A DNA stretch of 64,000 nucleotides from CBDANW01 sp965197825 (GTDB lineage: Bacteria > Acidobacteriota > Vicinamibacteria > Marinacidobacterales > DATDRI01): assembly GCA_965197825.1 (NCBI GenBank), contig CBDANW010000002.1, positions 1,488,001 through 1,552,000 of the forward strand, in the 5' to 3' direction. The notes under the pieces are model-generated. The model was not told the DNA's origin, ran no database searches, and was given only the letters and a program-made list of their open reading frames with translations. Numbering within the stretch: the first letter of the stretch is position 1; each line of letters begins with the position of its first letter. Both the position numbers and the translations under genes were made by a program. This document shows positions 44,838 through 53,276 of the stretch, one piece after another.

Positions 44838-44925
44838 TGGTGCCGGAGAAGGGAGTCGAACCCTTACAGAGCCATGCCCCGCGGGATTTTGAATCCCGTG
44901 CGTCTACCAGTTCCGCCACTCCGGC
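44838..44925 (-). tRNA. tRNA-Leu (anticodon CAA)
   Basis: Read on the minus strand, a complete cloverleaf with a long variable arm: acceptor GCCGGAG paired with CTCCGGC, anticodon loop TTCAAAA (anticodon CAA), T arm GGGTTCGACTCCC and an encoded CCA end at 44,838. The 3' end faces the IS-rich island, the usual side for site-specific integration. Confidence 0.95.
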
Positions 44926-45274
44926 CCCACCCTGACACCCTGAGCTGCAGGTCTAGCGAGGGGGCTCCCAGCAGGGGCTGAGTCTACCACGGGAATCCCA
45001 ACCACCGTTCGGTCCTCCTATTTCCAGATCAAGACGATCAAAAAAAGAAAATAGTCGGCTGTGTCCCTGCTACGGCTGGCGGATCCTCGGTCCCATAATC
45101 GACTGTTGAGAATAGATTTATACGTGTTATTCAGTCACCCGTCTTAATAAGGGGCAATTCCTTTGGAACCGACAATTGATAGGTAATAGCTTTGTTTCGC
45201 CTTATGTTTATGGACGGCTCACTGAAGTGACTCTAAACTATCAAGAAGAGAAGACTTCGGGGCACAACAATTGG
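44926..45274. other. intergenic stretch before carD
   Basis: About 350 bp without a supported gene. It is A+T-richer than its surroundings and presumably holds the upstream control region of the tRNA (45 kb side) and of carD. Confidence 0.45.
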
Positions 45275-45303
45275 TTGCTTTTCTAGCGAATCTGTGATAA
45301 GAT
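45275..45303 (+). promoter_or_regulatory. possible carD promoter
   Basis: TTGCTT (45,275-45,280) and TAAGAT (45,298-45,303) with a 17-base spacer, 33 bases before the carD ATG. Confidence 0.45.
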
Positions 45304-45335
45304 GGCGCCACTTTTTGTTAGAAAGTGAGGTGTTG

Positions 45336-46031
45336 ATGCCCTTTCAAATTGGGGACAAGGTCGTTTATCCCAACCATGGAATTGGAGTTGTAGAAGACAT
45401 TCTGGGCACGTCTGAGCCTACCGTCGTCGCGTCGCAATTCTACAAGCTCCGCATTCTTTCCAATGCCACCAAGGTCATGGTTCCTATTGCCAACGTGGAC
45501 GGTGTGGGTCTTAGGAGAGTCATCACTAATCGGGATGTGGATCGGATTTTCGACCTGCTCGAGAACAAGAAAGTGGAGCAGCATGCTAACTGGAAGGGTC
45601 GTTACAAGGATAACTCCGACAAGATGAGGACCGGCTCCATCTATGATGTCGCCGGCGTTCTGAAGAGCTTGTCGTACCTGAGCAAGCGGAAGAGCCTTTC
45701 TTTTAGGGAAAAGAGAATGCTCGACCGCGCCCGGTTCCTCATTGTGAGTGAGGTAGCCGAAGTGGCGGGCGAGTCTCAGGATCTGGTCGAGCAAAAGATC
45801 GATCTCGCGCTTTCCCGAGGGATGGATTCCAGGAAAAAGGGCCGAACGAGCCTGAAGGTACTGCTCCGGAAAACGACGCTGGCGGCGAAAGCCGACGGGA
45901 CCTACGCGGCGAAGCCCAAGTCGACGCGCCAGTCGAAGGCGCGATCGAGCGCCGCCGGGCAAGCAAGACAAGCCAAGGGTAAGGGCCGCCGCCGGAGCCC
46001 GATCTCGATTTCGATCAATCGTTTCTGCTAG
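45336..46031 (+). CDS. carD: CarD-family transcriptional regulator
   Basis: 231 residues. The N-terminal RNA-polymerase-interacting Tudor-like domain is MPFQIGDKVVYPNHGIGVVE...FYKLRI, followed by the helical DNA-binding part (SIYDVAGVLKSLSYLSKRKS, FREKRMLDRARFLIVSEVAE). A basic tail of about 60 residues (KPKSTRQSKARSSAAGQARQ) is longer than usual. CarD stabilises the open promoter complex, often at rRNA promoters. I chose ATG 45,336 because it begins the conserved domain and has GTGAGG ahead; a frame to 45,294 exists. Two hairpins follow the gene. Confidence 0.9.
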   Translation: MPFQIGDKVVYPNHGIGVVEDILGTSEPTVVASQFYKLRILSNATKVMVPIANVDGVGLRRVITNRDVDRIFDLLENKKVEQHANWKGRYKDNSDKMRTGSIYDVAGVLKSLSYLSKRKSLSFREKRMLDRARFLIVSEVAEVAGESQDLVEQKIDLALSRGMDSRKKGRTSLKVLLRKTTLAAKADGTYAAKPKSTRQSKARSSAAGQARQAKGKGRRRSPISISINRFC

Positions 46032-46078
46032 TGCCGTTCCAACCGGATCCACGACGCGACTAGTTGGAACGGCACTAG
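46028..46078 (+). other. perfect 16-bp inverted repeat starting in the carD stop codon
   Basis: CTAGTGCCGTTCCAAC (46,028-46,043) and its exact complement (46,063-46,078) flank a 19-base loop. It has no T run, so it is not a standard terminator. The stop codon is inside the left arm. Confidence 0.7.
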
Positions 46079-46091
46079 GTCGAAAGCCTAG

Positions 46092-46140
46092 AAACCTCCC
46101 GGCCCCGTCTTGAGAGGGAGGGCCCGGGAGGTTTCTTTTG
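46092..46140 (+). terminator. rho-independent terminator after carD
   Basis: AAACCTCCCGGCCC pairs with GGCCCGGGAGGTTT, followed by CTTTTGT. Strong G+C stem with a T-rich tail. Confidence 0.8.
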
Positions 46141-46213
46141 TCAGCCCATTGCAATCGTCGTCGAGTCTGTTCTATATAGAGTAGCAATTGCGTGCCGGTA
46201 AGGAGGCCTTTTC

Positions 46214-46579
46214 ATGTGGAAGTTAGCTAAACCCCTCGCGCTCGTGTTTACGCTCTTAGTCGCTGCTCTCGCTGTCGCACAAGAAGGAAACGTCCTCTAC
46301 CAGGGCAACATCAATCTTCCCCGCAATATCGACTTTGGGGATCAAACAGTGGCAAGGGGGAGCTATCAGATCGCCCTGACGGAGGCGAACGGGGACACCT
46401 GGTTCGTACTCAGCAAGTCGAGTCAGGAAGTCTCCCGTGATCTAGCCATCGAATGGCCCGCCAATGAGCTCCCAACTCAAGGAATGCAGGCGGAGATTCT
46501 CACGGGTGCAGAGTACTTCCGCGTGCGGGTGCGACACGGTAGCTCGGTCTACTTCATCCACTACCTGATCGAAGGATAG
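46214..46579 (+). CDS. small secreted protein of unknown function
   Basis: 121 residues. A signal peptide (LAKPLALVFTLLVAALAVAQ) ends near residue 23. The mature part (FGDQTVARGSYQIALTEANG, TWFVLSKSSQEVSRDLAIEW, YFRVRVRHGSSVYFIHYLIE) looks like a beta-sandwich similar in layout to DUF2911-type secreted proteins, but I do not claim membership. The start has TAAGGAGG upstream. It stands alone between the carD terminator and plsC. Confidence 0.72.
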   Translation: MWKLAKPLALVFTLLVAALAVAQEGNVLYQGNINLPRNIDFGDQTVARGSYQIALTEANGDTWFVLSKSSQEVSRDLAIEWPANELPTQGMQAEILTGAEYFRVRVRHGSSVYFIHYLIEG

Positions 46580-46703
46580 CTCGGATCGAAGATTCTCGGA
46601 TCCATCCGACGGACACATCTCGTACTTCTCGAGCTAACCGAGACCTTCCGTGGTGCTAGGGGTGGAGTTCGCCCCGTTTATGCCATAGCGCTGCACGCCT
46701 TCC

Positions 46704-47429
46704 ATGATCCGGGCACTCGTTCTTCTCGTCGTCCTGCCGGTCTACACAATCCTGGCGGGTCTGGTGTCGATACCCGTCGCCGCTCTGACGGGCTCGAGCT
46801 ATTGGCTCTACCGCCTGGGCCGACTCGGGGTTCGACTGGGGCTCTTTCTCGCCGGCGTCCGGCTGACCGTCGTCGGCCAAGACGAGCTCCCCGTGGGTCA
46901 GCATTTCATCTATATGATGAATCACGCGAGCAATCTGGATGTTCCCGCGGTATTCCTCGTCCTCAAGGGTGAGGTCCGTGCCCTCGGGAAGAAAGAGCTC
47001 TTCAAGCTTCCCGTGCTCGCCACCGCCATGAAGATGGGCGGCTTCATCCCCATCGATCGAAGCAACCGAGAAAGCGCTATCCAGAGCATGCGCGGGGCCG
47101 CGGAGATCGCTCGGGAAGGCGCTTCGTTTCTCCTGGCACCGGAAGGCACGCGCAGTCGGGATGGACAGCTTCTTCCCTTCAAGAAGGGCGGCTTCTATCT
47201 GGCGATCGATTCTGGCGTGCCGGTGGTACCGATCACCGTTCGCGGGGCCTTCGAACTCATGCCCCCGGGAACTTTTGCCATTCGGCCCGGCACCATCGAG
47301 ATCTTATTTCACGAGCCAATACCCACGTCGAGCCTCACTCACAAGGATCGAGGTCGGCTCGTCGGGATCGTGCGAGAACGGATCGCGAGCCGACTTTCCG
47401 CGGAACCCTCCGATCCGGCCTCCGGGTAG
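46704..47429 (+). CDS. plsC: 1-acyl-glycerol-3-phosphate acyltransferase
   Basis: 241 residues. An N-terminal membrane segment (IRALVLLVVLPVYTILAGLV) is followed by the four PlsC blocks: MMNHASNLDVPAVF (NHxxxxD catalytic motif), KMGGFIPIDRSNRES, FLLAPEGTRSRDGQLLPFKK (EGTRS) and VPVVPITVRGAFELMP. It adds the second acyl chain to make phosphatidic acid at the inner membrane. It is complete and starts at ATG 46,704. Confidence 0.9.
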   Translation: MIRALVLLVVLPVYTILAGLVSIPVAALTGSSYWLYRLGRLGVRLGLFLAGVRLTVVGQDELPVGQHFIYMMNHASNLDVPAVFLVLKGEVRALGKKELFKLPVLATAMKMGGFIPIDRSNRESAIQSMRGAAEIAREGASFLLAPEGTRSRDGQLLPFKKGGFYLAIDSGVPVVPITVRGAFELMPPGTFAIRPGTIEILFHEPIPTSSLTHKDRGRLVGIVRERIASRLSAEPSDPASG

Positions 47430-47507
47430 CCATTTAGCGGTGGTTTGGACCTGGGGTATAATGTTAAGAATCCTATTTTCAAGCGTTTGTTGACCCTGAA
47501 AGCCAAG

Positions 47508-48512
47508 ATGCCAGTTTGTAAGAAGACCCCCCTCGAGGGCGAGCTCGACTCCGCCCATGCAGAATTCGACATCCCCGACATCCTCCTAAGCGTCTGCGAA
47601 ACCGAGGGTACGGGTTTGTTGACCTTCTCGACTGCGGAAGCTGAGATGACCCTGTTCGTGCGCGATGGAAGCTACATTTTCGCCAAGTCCTCGTCGATAG
47701 ACGACCGTCTGGGCGAGTACCTGCTGCGAAGCCAGCGGGTGGCCCTCAGGGACCTGGCTTCTCTCAGCAAGATGGTGAGGCCAGGCAAACGGTTGGGAGC
47801 GCTGCTCGTCGAAAGCGGTGCCCTCGATCCCAAAGGACTCGTGAAGTCGGTCGTCGGCCAGGTTCGCTCCATCGTGCTGAGTCTTTTCCGCTGGACCAAG
47901 GCAGAGTACCAGTTTGTCGAACAAGAGCTTCCTAGCAAAGAGACCATCACGCTGAACATGCCGACATCTCAGCTCATCGTGGATGGAATCCAGGGGATCG
48001 ATAGCTGGTGGCGCATCGAACGGGGGATCGGAGAGCTGGACTCGTTCTATCGGGCGGTTTCCGGATCAGAGGAAACATTGCGCTCGGTCGAGCTAGACAC
48101 CCCGGCGCTCGAGCTGCTGGCGATGCTCAGCAAAGCCAAGCGTATCGGGGATGCTTGCACCGATTCGTCTCTTTCGGAGATGGAGGTTTGTAAGTTTCTC
48201 TGGGCCTTTCGTTCGCTGGGGTGGGTGGAATCGGTAGAGGACGATGGCACCGCCCTTCTCGACAACTGGCAAGTGGATGAGGAAAGCCAAGCCGCCGAAG
48301 CGCCGGCCCAGACGGAGCCCGCTGTCCCTGAGCCTGCTGTCGCCGGGCACGCTTCCACCGCGCTTGCGGCGTCCGAGATGCCTATGCCCGCGCTCATCGA
48401 GCCCATCGCCGATTCCGGCAACAATGGCGATGGACCCAGTTTCGAAAGCGACGCCGGACTCCCTTTCTCGCAAGACTCGGACCAGCCCTTCCCGCCGCCT
48501 AGTGGACTGTAA
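47508..48512 (+). CDS. DUF4388-domain protein
   Basis: 334 residues from ATG 47,508. Residues 8-150 match DUF4388 (PatA N-terminal-like): LEGELDSAHAEFDIPDILLS, EGTGLLTFSTAEAEMTLFVR, DGSYIFAKSSSIDDRLGEYL, GALLVESGALDPKGLVKSVV. A helical segment and a Glu/Pro-rich C-terminal tail with no conserved domain follow. Such proteins sit in gliding, pilus or envelope signalling pathways in delta-proteobacteria and Acidobacteriota. A longer frame from TTG 47,445 exists, but a TATAAT-like sequence lies inside it, so I prefer the later start. Confidence 0.8.
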   Translation: MPVCKKTPLEGELDSAHAEFDIPDILLSVCETEGTGLLTFSTAEAEMTLFVRDGSYIFAKSSSIDDRLGEYLLRSQRVALRDLASLSKMVRPGKRLGALLVESGALDPKGLVKSVVGQVRSIVLSLFRWTKAEYQFVEQELPSKETITLNMPTSQLIVDGIQGIDSWWRIERGIGELDSFYRAVSGSEETLRSVELDTPALELLAMLSKAKRIGDACTDSSLSEMEVCKFLWAFRSLGWVESVEDDGTALLDNWQVDEESQAAEAPAQTEPAVPEPAVAGHASTALAASEMPMPALIEPIADSGNNGDGPSFESDAGLPFSQDSDQPFPPPSGL

Positions 48513-48660
48513 CATTTAAGTGTTTAGTGATAATATCTCTCTCATGCGAGGGAGAGCCGTTGTGTTGACTAAGCGGAAGTCATCAACGTAGCCAGGGGCC
48601 CCGAGGCGACGAATCTATGGGTCCAGGCCGGGGTTGCGCAGCGACGGGGGTCGTATCACA

Positions 48661-48691
48661 TTGACAGTTCAAGGGTAACGCTTGCTACCAT
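48661..48691 (+). promoter_or_regulatory. possible promoter of the EAL gene
   Basis: TTGACA at 48,661-48,666 with TACCAT at 48,686-48,691 (19-base spacer), or GCTACC two bases nearer. It lies 35 bases before the ATG; the gap includes ACAGAGGTAAT as ribosome site. Confidence 0.45.
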
Positions 48692-48725
48692 GAAGAAACG
48701 CGCGTAAATTTTTCACAGAGGTAAT

Positions 48726-50057
48726 ATGGACCCGAGAAGTGCATTTCCCCCTGTGCCCAGTGCCGAGCCACGGGCGGAATCGAAGGCGGACGACGCGACC
48801 CTTGACGGCGAAACCGAGGACTTCTCCACCTACCGCGAGCACCTGGACGAGCTCAAGAAACGCCTAGCCCAGTCGGGTTTCCTCGCCCTCTTGCTCATCG
48901 ACGTCTCCGAGATCAACAAGGTAGAACGGGATTATGGGAGTGAGGTCTATGACGACCTCATGAAACTCGTTCGTGAGGTGGTCTTCGAGCTGAAGGGCAA
49001 GCAGCTTCGCACGGGCGATGTCGTCGCACTCAACGAACGGGCGGGGGATGTCTTCTTGATCTTTCTCATGCCTCGCAACGCGCAGGAGCTCTTACTGGCC
49101 GAGGATCTCGAGAAAATCGGCAACCGCATCGAGACCTACCTGACGCGCAAGATATCCAAAACCGCCCTCCACTATCTGCACGAACGCAGAGAGATTACCG
49201 TCGGGACTTCATTGGCGCTGCGCAATCCTCTCATCCGCGAGGAGCGGCTCATTCTCCGGGCCTTCGAGGAAGCCAGGCAGGCCGCCCACGTGAACCGTCA
49301 GCGACGCAAGCTGAGCAACAAACAGCTCCTGCAGCGCATCATTCTCCGCGAGCAGATCGACACCGTGTTCCAGCCCATCTTCGATCTAAGGACCGGCAAG
49401 CCACACGGCTTCGAAGTGCTCTGCCGGGGCCCCAAGGGAAGCGCCCTCGAGACACCGATGTCACTTTTCGATGTCGCCACGAAGACTGACCTTCTGTTCG
49501 AGCTCGATCACCTCTGCCGGTGCCAGGCACTGCAGGCCGGAGGCAATCTGGAGAGACAGTACAAGCTGTTCATCAACACATTGCCGTTCTCGATGCGTGA
49601 TCCCAGTTTCCAGGGGAAGTATCTCATCGATCTCTTCGAGGGAACGGACCTGGCCCCGGAGCAAATCGTGCTCGAAGTCACCGAGCGTCTGGCCATCGAG
49701 AACTACGCGCTTTTCGTCGATGCCATGAAGTACTTCTCGGATATGCGCTGCCTGATTGCGATAGACGATATGGGCGCCGGCTACTCGGGGCTCGAGAAGA
49801 TCGTTCATCTCCGACCCCACTATGTGGAGCTGGATATGTACATGGTGCGCGACATCGACACCAGCTTCGTGAAGCAGCAGATGCTTCAGGCGTTTCGCGT
49901 TATGGCGGAAAAAATAGACGCTCGCCTGATTGCCGAGGGTGTCGAAACCCCCGACGAGCTCGAGACCGTCCGCAAAATCGGGGTGGACTTCGTTCAAGGC
50001 CATCTTCTGGCAAGGCCCTCCGCTGCTTTCCAACTCACGCCCGACTTCAAGCTGTAA
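48726..50057 (+). CDS. degenerate GGDEF-EAL signalling protein
   Basis: 443 residues. Residues 30-185 are a GGDEF-like domain whose signature reads ERAGDVF, so no diguanylate cyclase activity is expected. Residues 200-440 are an EAL domain: FEVLCRGP (EVL for EAL), LFINTLPF, LEVTERLAIENY, IAIDDMGAGYSGL, AEGVETPDEL and VDFVQGHLLARP. The usual Lys of the (L)KID motif is Glu here (YVELDMYM). Metal-binding acidic residues are kept, so c-di-GMP binding or hydrolysis cannot be excluded. There are no membrane segments. Confidence 0.85.
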   Translation: MDPRSAFPPVPSAEPRAESKADDATLDGETEDFSTYREHLDELKKRLAQSGFLALLLIDVSEINKVERDYGSEVYDDLMKLVREVVFELKGKQLRTGDVVALNERAGDVFLIFLMPRNAQELLLAEDLEKIGNRIETYLTRKISKTALHYLHERREITVGTSLALRNPLIREERLILRAFEEARQAAHVNRQRRKLSNKQLLQRIILREQIDTVFQPIFDLRTGKPHGFEVLCRGPKGSALETPMSLFDVATKTDLLFELDHLCRCQALQAGGNLERQYKLFINTLPFSMRDPSFQGKYLIDLFEGTDLAPEQIVLEVTERLAIENYALFVDAMKYFSDMRCLIAIDDMGAGYSGLEKIVHLRPHYVELDMYMVRDIDTSFVKQQMLQAFRVMAEKIDARLIAEGVETPDELETVRKIGVDFVQGHLLARPSAAFQLTPDFKL

Positions 50058-50142
50058 AGAAGTTCCAGCTTTCTCTCTTCTGCTACTCCAGCATCACGAT
50101 CTGTACCGCGCATTGAGCATGGATCGATGTGCGCGAGATCCG

Positions 50143-50170
50143 TTGACAGGGAGGCGGGGCGCGGGATAGT
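50143..50170 (+). promoter_or_regulatory. possible glnA promoter
   Basis: TTGACA at 50,143-50,148 and GATAGT at 50,165-50,170, with a 16-base spacer. 71 bases separate it from the ATG, and GGGAGGA lies 5 bases before the ATG. Confidence 0.45.
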
Positions 50171-50241
50171 CTCCGCGGAAGGGCTGGCACGGACCGAACC
50201 AGACGCTCGACGAGCAGGAAGGCCTGGCAAGGGAGGACACC

Positions 50242-51627
50242 ATGGCGACCACCTCGGCAACGACAAACATCGACTACGAACCGAAGTCGAATTGGACCCG
50301 CGAAGAGATTCTAGAAACGACCCGAAGGTTGGGAGTTCGTTTCATGCGGTTGCAGTTCACCGACATTCTCGGCGTCAACAAGAACGTGGAAGTGCCTTAT
50401 CAGCAGTTCGAGAAGGCCATTGACGGTGAGATCGCCTTCGACGGTTCGTCGATCGAGGGTTTTGTGCGGATCGAGGAGTCGGACATGATGCTGCGTCCGG
50501 ATCTGAGCACGTTTCGGATTTTCCCGTTCTCGGGAAACCGCTTGGGAAACGACCCCGACCGCGTGGCCCGCCTCATCTGCGACATCTATCACCCAGACGG
50601 AACACCCTTCGAAGGTTGTCCCCGTCTGGCTCTGCAACGAGTGACCGGGGAGGCCAAGGCCATGGGTTTCACGATGATGGCCGGGCCGGAGGCCGAGTTT
50701 TTCTTGTTCCAGCGGGACGAGAACGGGCCCACTACCCGATCCCATGATGCTGGGAGTTATTTCGACCTCGCGCCGGTCGATCGAGGGGAAGACGCACGAC
50801 GCGACATCGTGAACGCGCTGGAAGCGATGGGTTTCGAGGTGGAGGCTGCTCATCACGAAGTTGCACCGGCGCAGCACGAGATCGATTTCAAATACGCCGA
50901 TGCCCTAACAACCGCGGACAATGTCGCCACCTTCCGGTTCATCGTCCGTCACGTGGCGCTCGAGCATGGGCTCCATGCGACGTTCATGCCCAAGCCTGTT
51001 TTCGGAATCAACGGCTCGGGCATGCATACTCATCAATCGCTCTTCCGGGGAGGGGAGAACGCTTTCTATGACCCTGCCGGAGAGTTCGAGTTCTCGGATA
51101 CGGGACTGCACTACATTGGAGGGATTCTCCGACACGCGCGAGGGTTCTGTGCCATCACGAATCCCCTAGTCAACTCGTACAAGCGACTCGTCCCGGGGTT
51201 CGAGGCCCCTACCAACGTGGCATGGTCCATGCGAAACCGGAGCCCCCTGGTGAGGGTTCCCGAGCGACGGGGCGCTGGCACCCGCATCGAAGTGCGCATG
51301 CCCGATCCCTCGGCGAATCCTTACCTGGCCCTCGCCGCGATGCTCAAGGCTGGCCTGGATGGCATCAAGAACAAGTTCACGCCGGGGCCGCCGGTCGACA
51401 AGAACATCTACGAAATGAGTCATCGCGAGCGTCGCCGGTTGAAGATCGACGAGCTACCAGGAGATCTCCGGGAAGCGGTGGATGCCTTCGAAAAGGACAA
51501 GGTGATACAGGAGGCGTTTACGCCGCACATCATCAACCACTTCGTAGAGGCCAAGCGGGCGGAGTGGCACGACTACATCGCTCAAGTACACGAGTGGGAG
51601 CTGGACCGGTACCTGGCCGTCTACTAG
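50242..51627 (+). CDS. glnA: glutamine synthetase, type I
   Basis: 461 residues. N-terminal beta-grasp domain with IAFDGSSIEGFVRIEESDMM (latch and FDGSSIEGF), then the catalytic core: AGPEAEFFLFQRD, AAHHEVAPAQHEIDFKY, GSGMHTHQSLFRGGENAFYD, NPLVNSYKRLVPGFEAPTNV and RSPLVRVPERRGAGTRIEVR (ATP and glutamate sites). The C-terminal region where enteric enzymes carry the adenylylated Tyr reads NIYEMSHRERRRLKIDELPG, without the usual motif, so it is probably the GSI-alpha type not controlled by adenylylation. It makes glutamine from glutamate and ammonia in the cytoplasm. Confidence 0.95.
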   Translation: MATTSATTNIDYEPKSNWTREEILETTRRLGVRFMRLQFTDILGVNKNVEVPYQQFEKAIDGEIAFDGSSIEGFVRIEESDMMLRPDLSTFRIFPFSGNRLGNDPDRVARLICDIYHPDGTPFEGCPRLALQRVTGEAKAMGFTMMAGPEAEFFLFQRDENGPTTRSHDAGSYFDLAPVDRGEDARRDIVNALEAMGFEVEAAHHEVAPAQHEIDFKYADALTTADNVATFRFIVRHVALEHGLHATFMPKPVFGINGSGMHTHQSLFRGGENAFYDPAGEFEFSDTGLHYIGGILRHARGFCAITNPLVNSYKRLVPGFEAPTNVAWSMRNRSPLVRVPERRGAGTRIEVRMPDPSANPYLALAAMLKAGLDGIKNKFTPGPPVDKNIYEMSHRERRRLKIDELPGDLREAVDAFEKDKVIQEAFTPHIINHFVEAKRAEWHDYIAQVHEWELDRYLAVY

Positions 51628-51659
51628 CAGGCTGCTGAAATGCGAGTCAGCCTGCGCGA

Positions 51660-51835
51660 GCGCCGGCCGCCGAAGCTGCCGCCGAAATAGGTGGTTGCGT
51701 TGAGGGGGGCTAGTCGGGCGGACCTTGTGGCCGCCAAGGGACGTGGTTGCTTGGACTGGGGTTCGTCAGGCGGCCCTGTTGGCCGCCGAAATAGGTGGTT
51801 GCCTTTACTGAAGCTAGCCAGGCGGCGGTCCCCAC
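51660..51835. repeat. three tandem REP-like units after glnA
   Basis: Units of about 50-55 bp share GGCCGCC.AAATAGGTGGTTGC..T....G.GCTAGCCAGGCGGCC with complementary ends. The core GTGGTTGC and the GCTAG(C/T)CAG block match the units at 44,722, 44,795 and 58,421. Confidence 0.62.
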
Positions 51836-51859
51836 GGCATTAATACACACTACGGGTCG

Positions 51860-53270
51860 TTACTCGACCACCAGGCTGATGAACCGGAGCTCGCCCTGGC
51901 GGTTTACCTGCAGCACGATCGGCTCTCCGGCGCGAAGCCTCGCAAGCGAAGCCCGCAGTTCCGACAGCGCGGCAACAGGTAGGCGGTTCACTGCGTGTAT
52001 CACATCGCCGGGCAGCAAACCCTCCGCCTGGTAGTTCATCGCTTGTACAGAGCGGGCTGCGACCACGACTCCGGATCGCTTTCGCAAACCGGGTAGTTTC
52101 GAGGCGATCTCGAGGCTGTAGTCGATGGCTAGGATCCCTAGCTCCTCGACCAAGTTGGTTTCTGGATTCACCATGTCGCGGAATCGATCCGGATCGTTGG
52201 GACGCTCCGCGACGCGGACCACGTACTCGGATACATCCAGACCGCGCTGGATTTGGAGAGTGACCGTTTCTCCTAACGCCCGCCGGTAGAGATTGACCTG
52301 AAACTGACGGCCATTCTCCATGGTCTTGTCGTCCAAGGCGAGGAACACGTCGCCGATGTGGAGTCCCGCCTCGTCCCCCGGTCCGCCCGGATAGACGTCG
52401 CTGAGCACCACGCCCCACTCTCTCGGGAGATCCAGCCCGCGCGCTAGGCCCGGTGAGATCGTTTGAGCTCGCACACCGATCTCGCCCCGCCTAACCCTGC
52501 CCGTTTTCTTGATTTGATCGAAGACGTTCCGCACGATGTTACTGGGGGCAGCGAAGCCGAGTCCCTCGCTTCCACCCGATTGCGAAAGAATCAGCGTATT
52601 GATCCCCACCAGGAGGCCGCGCGCGTCGACGGCGGGCCTCCACTGTTGCCCGGGTTGATAGGGGCATCGGTCTGTACGTAGATCATCGGGTCTTCCGGGC
52701 GGAGTTGGCGCGCGGTGGCGCTGACCACGCCCGTGCTGACGGAGTTCTCGAGGCCGAGGGGGCTTCCGAAGGCGAATACCAGTTGTCCTTGAGCCTGAGC
52801 TCATCCGAGTCACCGAACTGCAGGAAAGGCAAACCGGTTTCATTCGCCTTGAGCACTGCGAGATCCGTCTCGCGGTCGATACCCACGAGCTGTGCCACGA
52901 TGAGTCTGCCCTGGGGCTGCAGGATAGAAGCCCCATCGGGCAGATCGTCGGCTTCGGTCGCTAGCATCACTTGCAAGCGCCGGGCCCCGGCCACCACATG
53001 GGCGTTAGTGACGATGTATCCGTCGGGATCGAGGATCACGCCCGAGCCGGTGCTTCTCTGATTGGTGATGAGCCCGGTGGATGTGACCAAGCCTTGACCG
53101 GGAACGTACGAGGCAGAAAACACTTGAACGACGGCAGGGTTTACGCGCTGGGCAAGCGCTTCAAAGGCACCGCTTACCTCCCGCAGGGAACCGAGCGCTT
53201 CTTGCTGCGCTCCGAGGCCCAGAAAGACGAACATCAAAGACCAGAGGGTGAGAAACATTCCTGACCTCAT
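51860..53270 (-). pseudogene. HtrA/Deg-type serine protease with two frameshifts
   Basis: Reads as signal peptide (LTLWSLMFVFLGLGAQQEAL), trypsin-like domain with GSGVILDPDGYIVTNAHVV (His), RETDLAVLKA (Asp) and DAPINPGNSGGP (Ser), then two PDZ domains (VYPGGPGDEAGLHIGDVFLA; NYQAEGLLPGDVIHAVNRLP). It is periplasmic and would refold or degrade damaged envelope proteins. Single missing bases near 52,785 (AAGGA for AAGGGA) and 52,633 (GGCCCGCC for GGCCCGGCC, at the catalytic GNSGGP) break the frame. Both are losses of one G in a short run, so sequencing error is a real alternative. With them restored it is a normal 470-residue protein. Confidence 0.8.
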
Positions 53271-53276
53271 TGGGTG

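Noticed and set aside
51660..51835. CRISPR array in the tandem units after glnA
   Set aside because: Only three diverged units, no uniform spacers, no cas genes; the units have complementary ends like REP elements.
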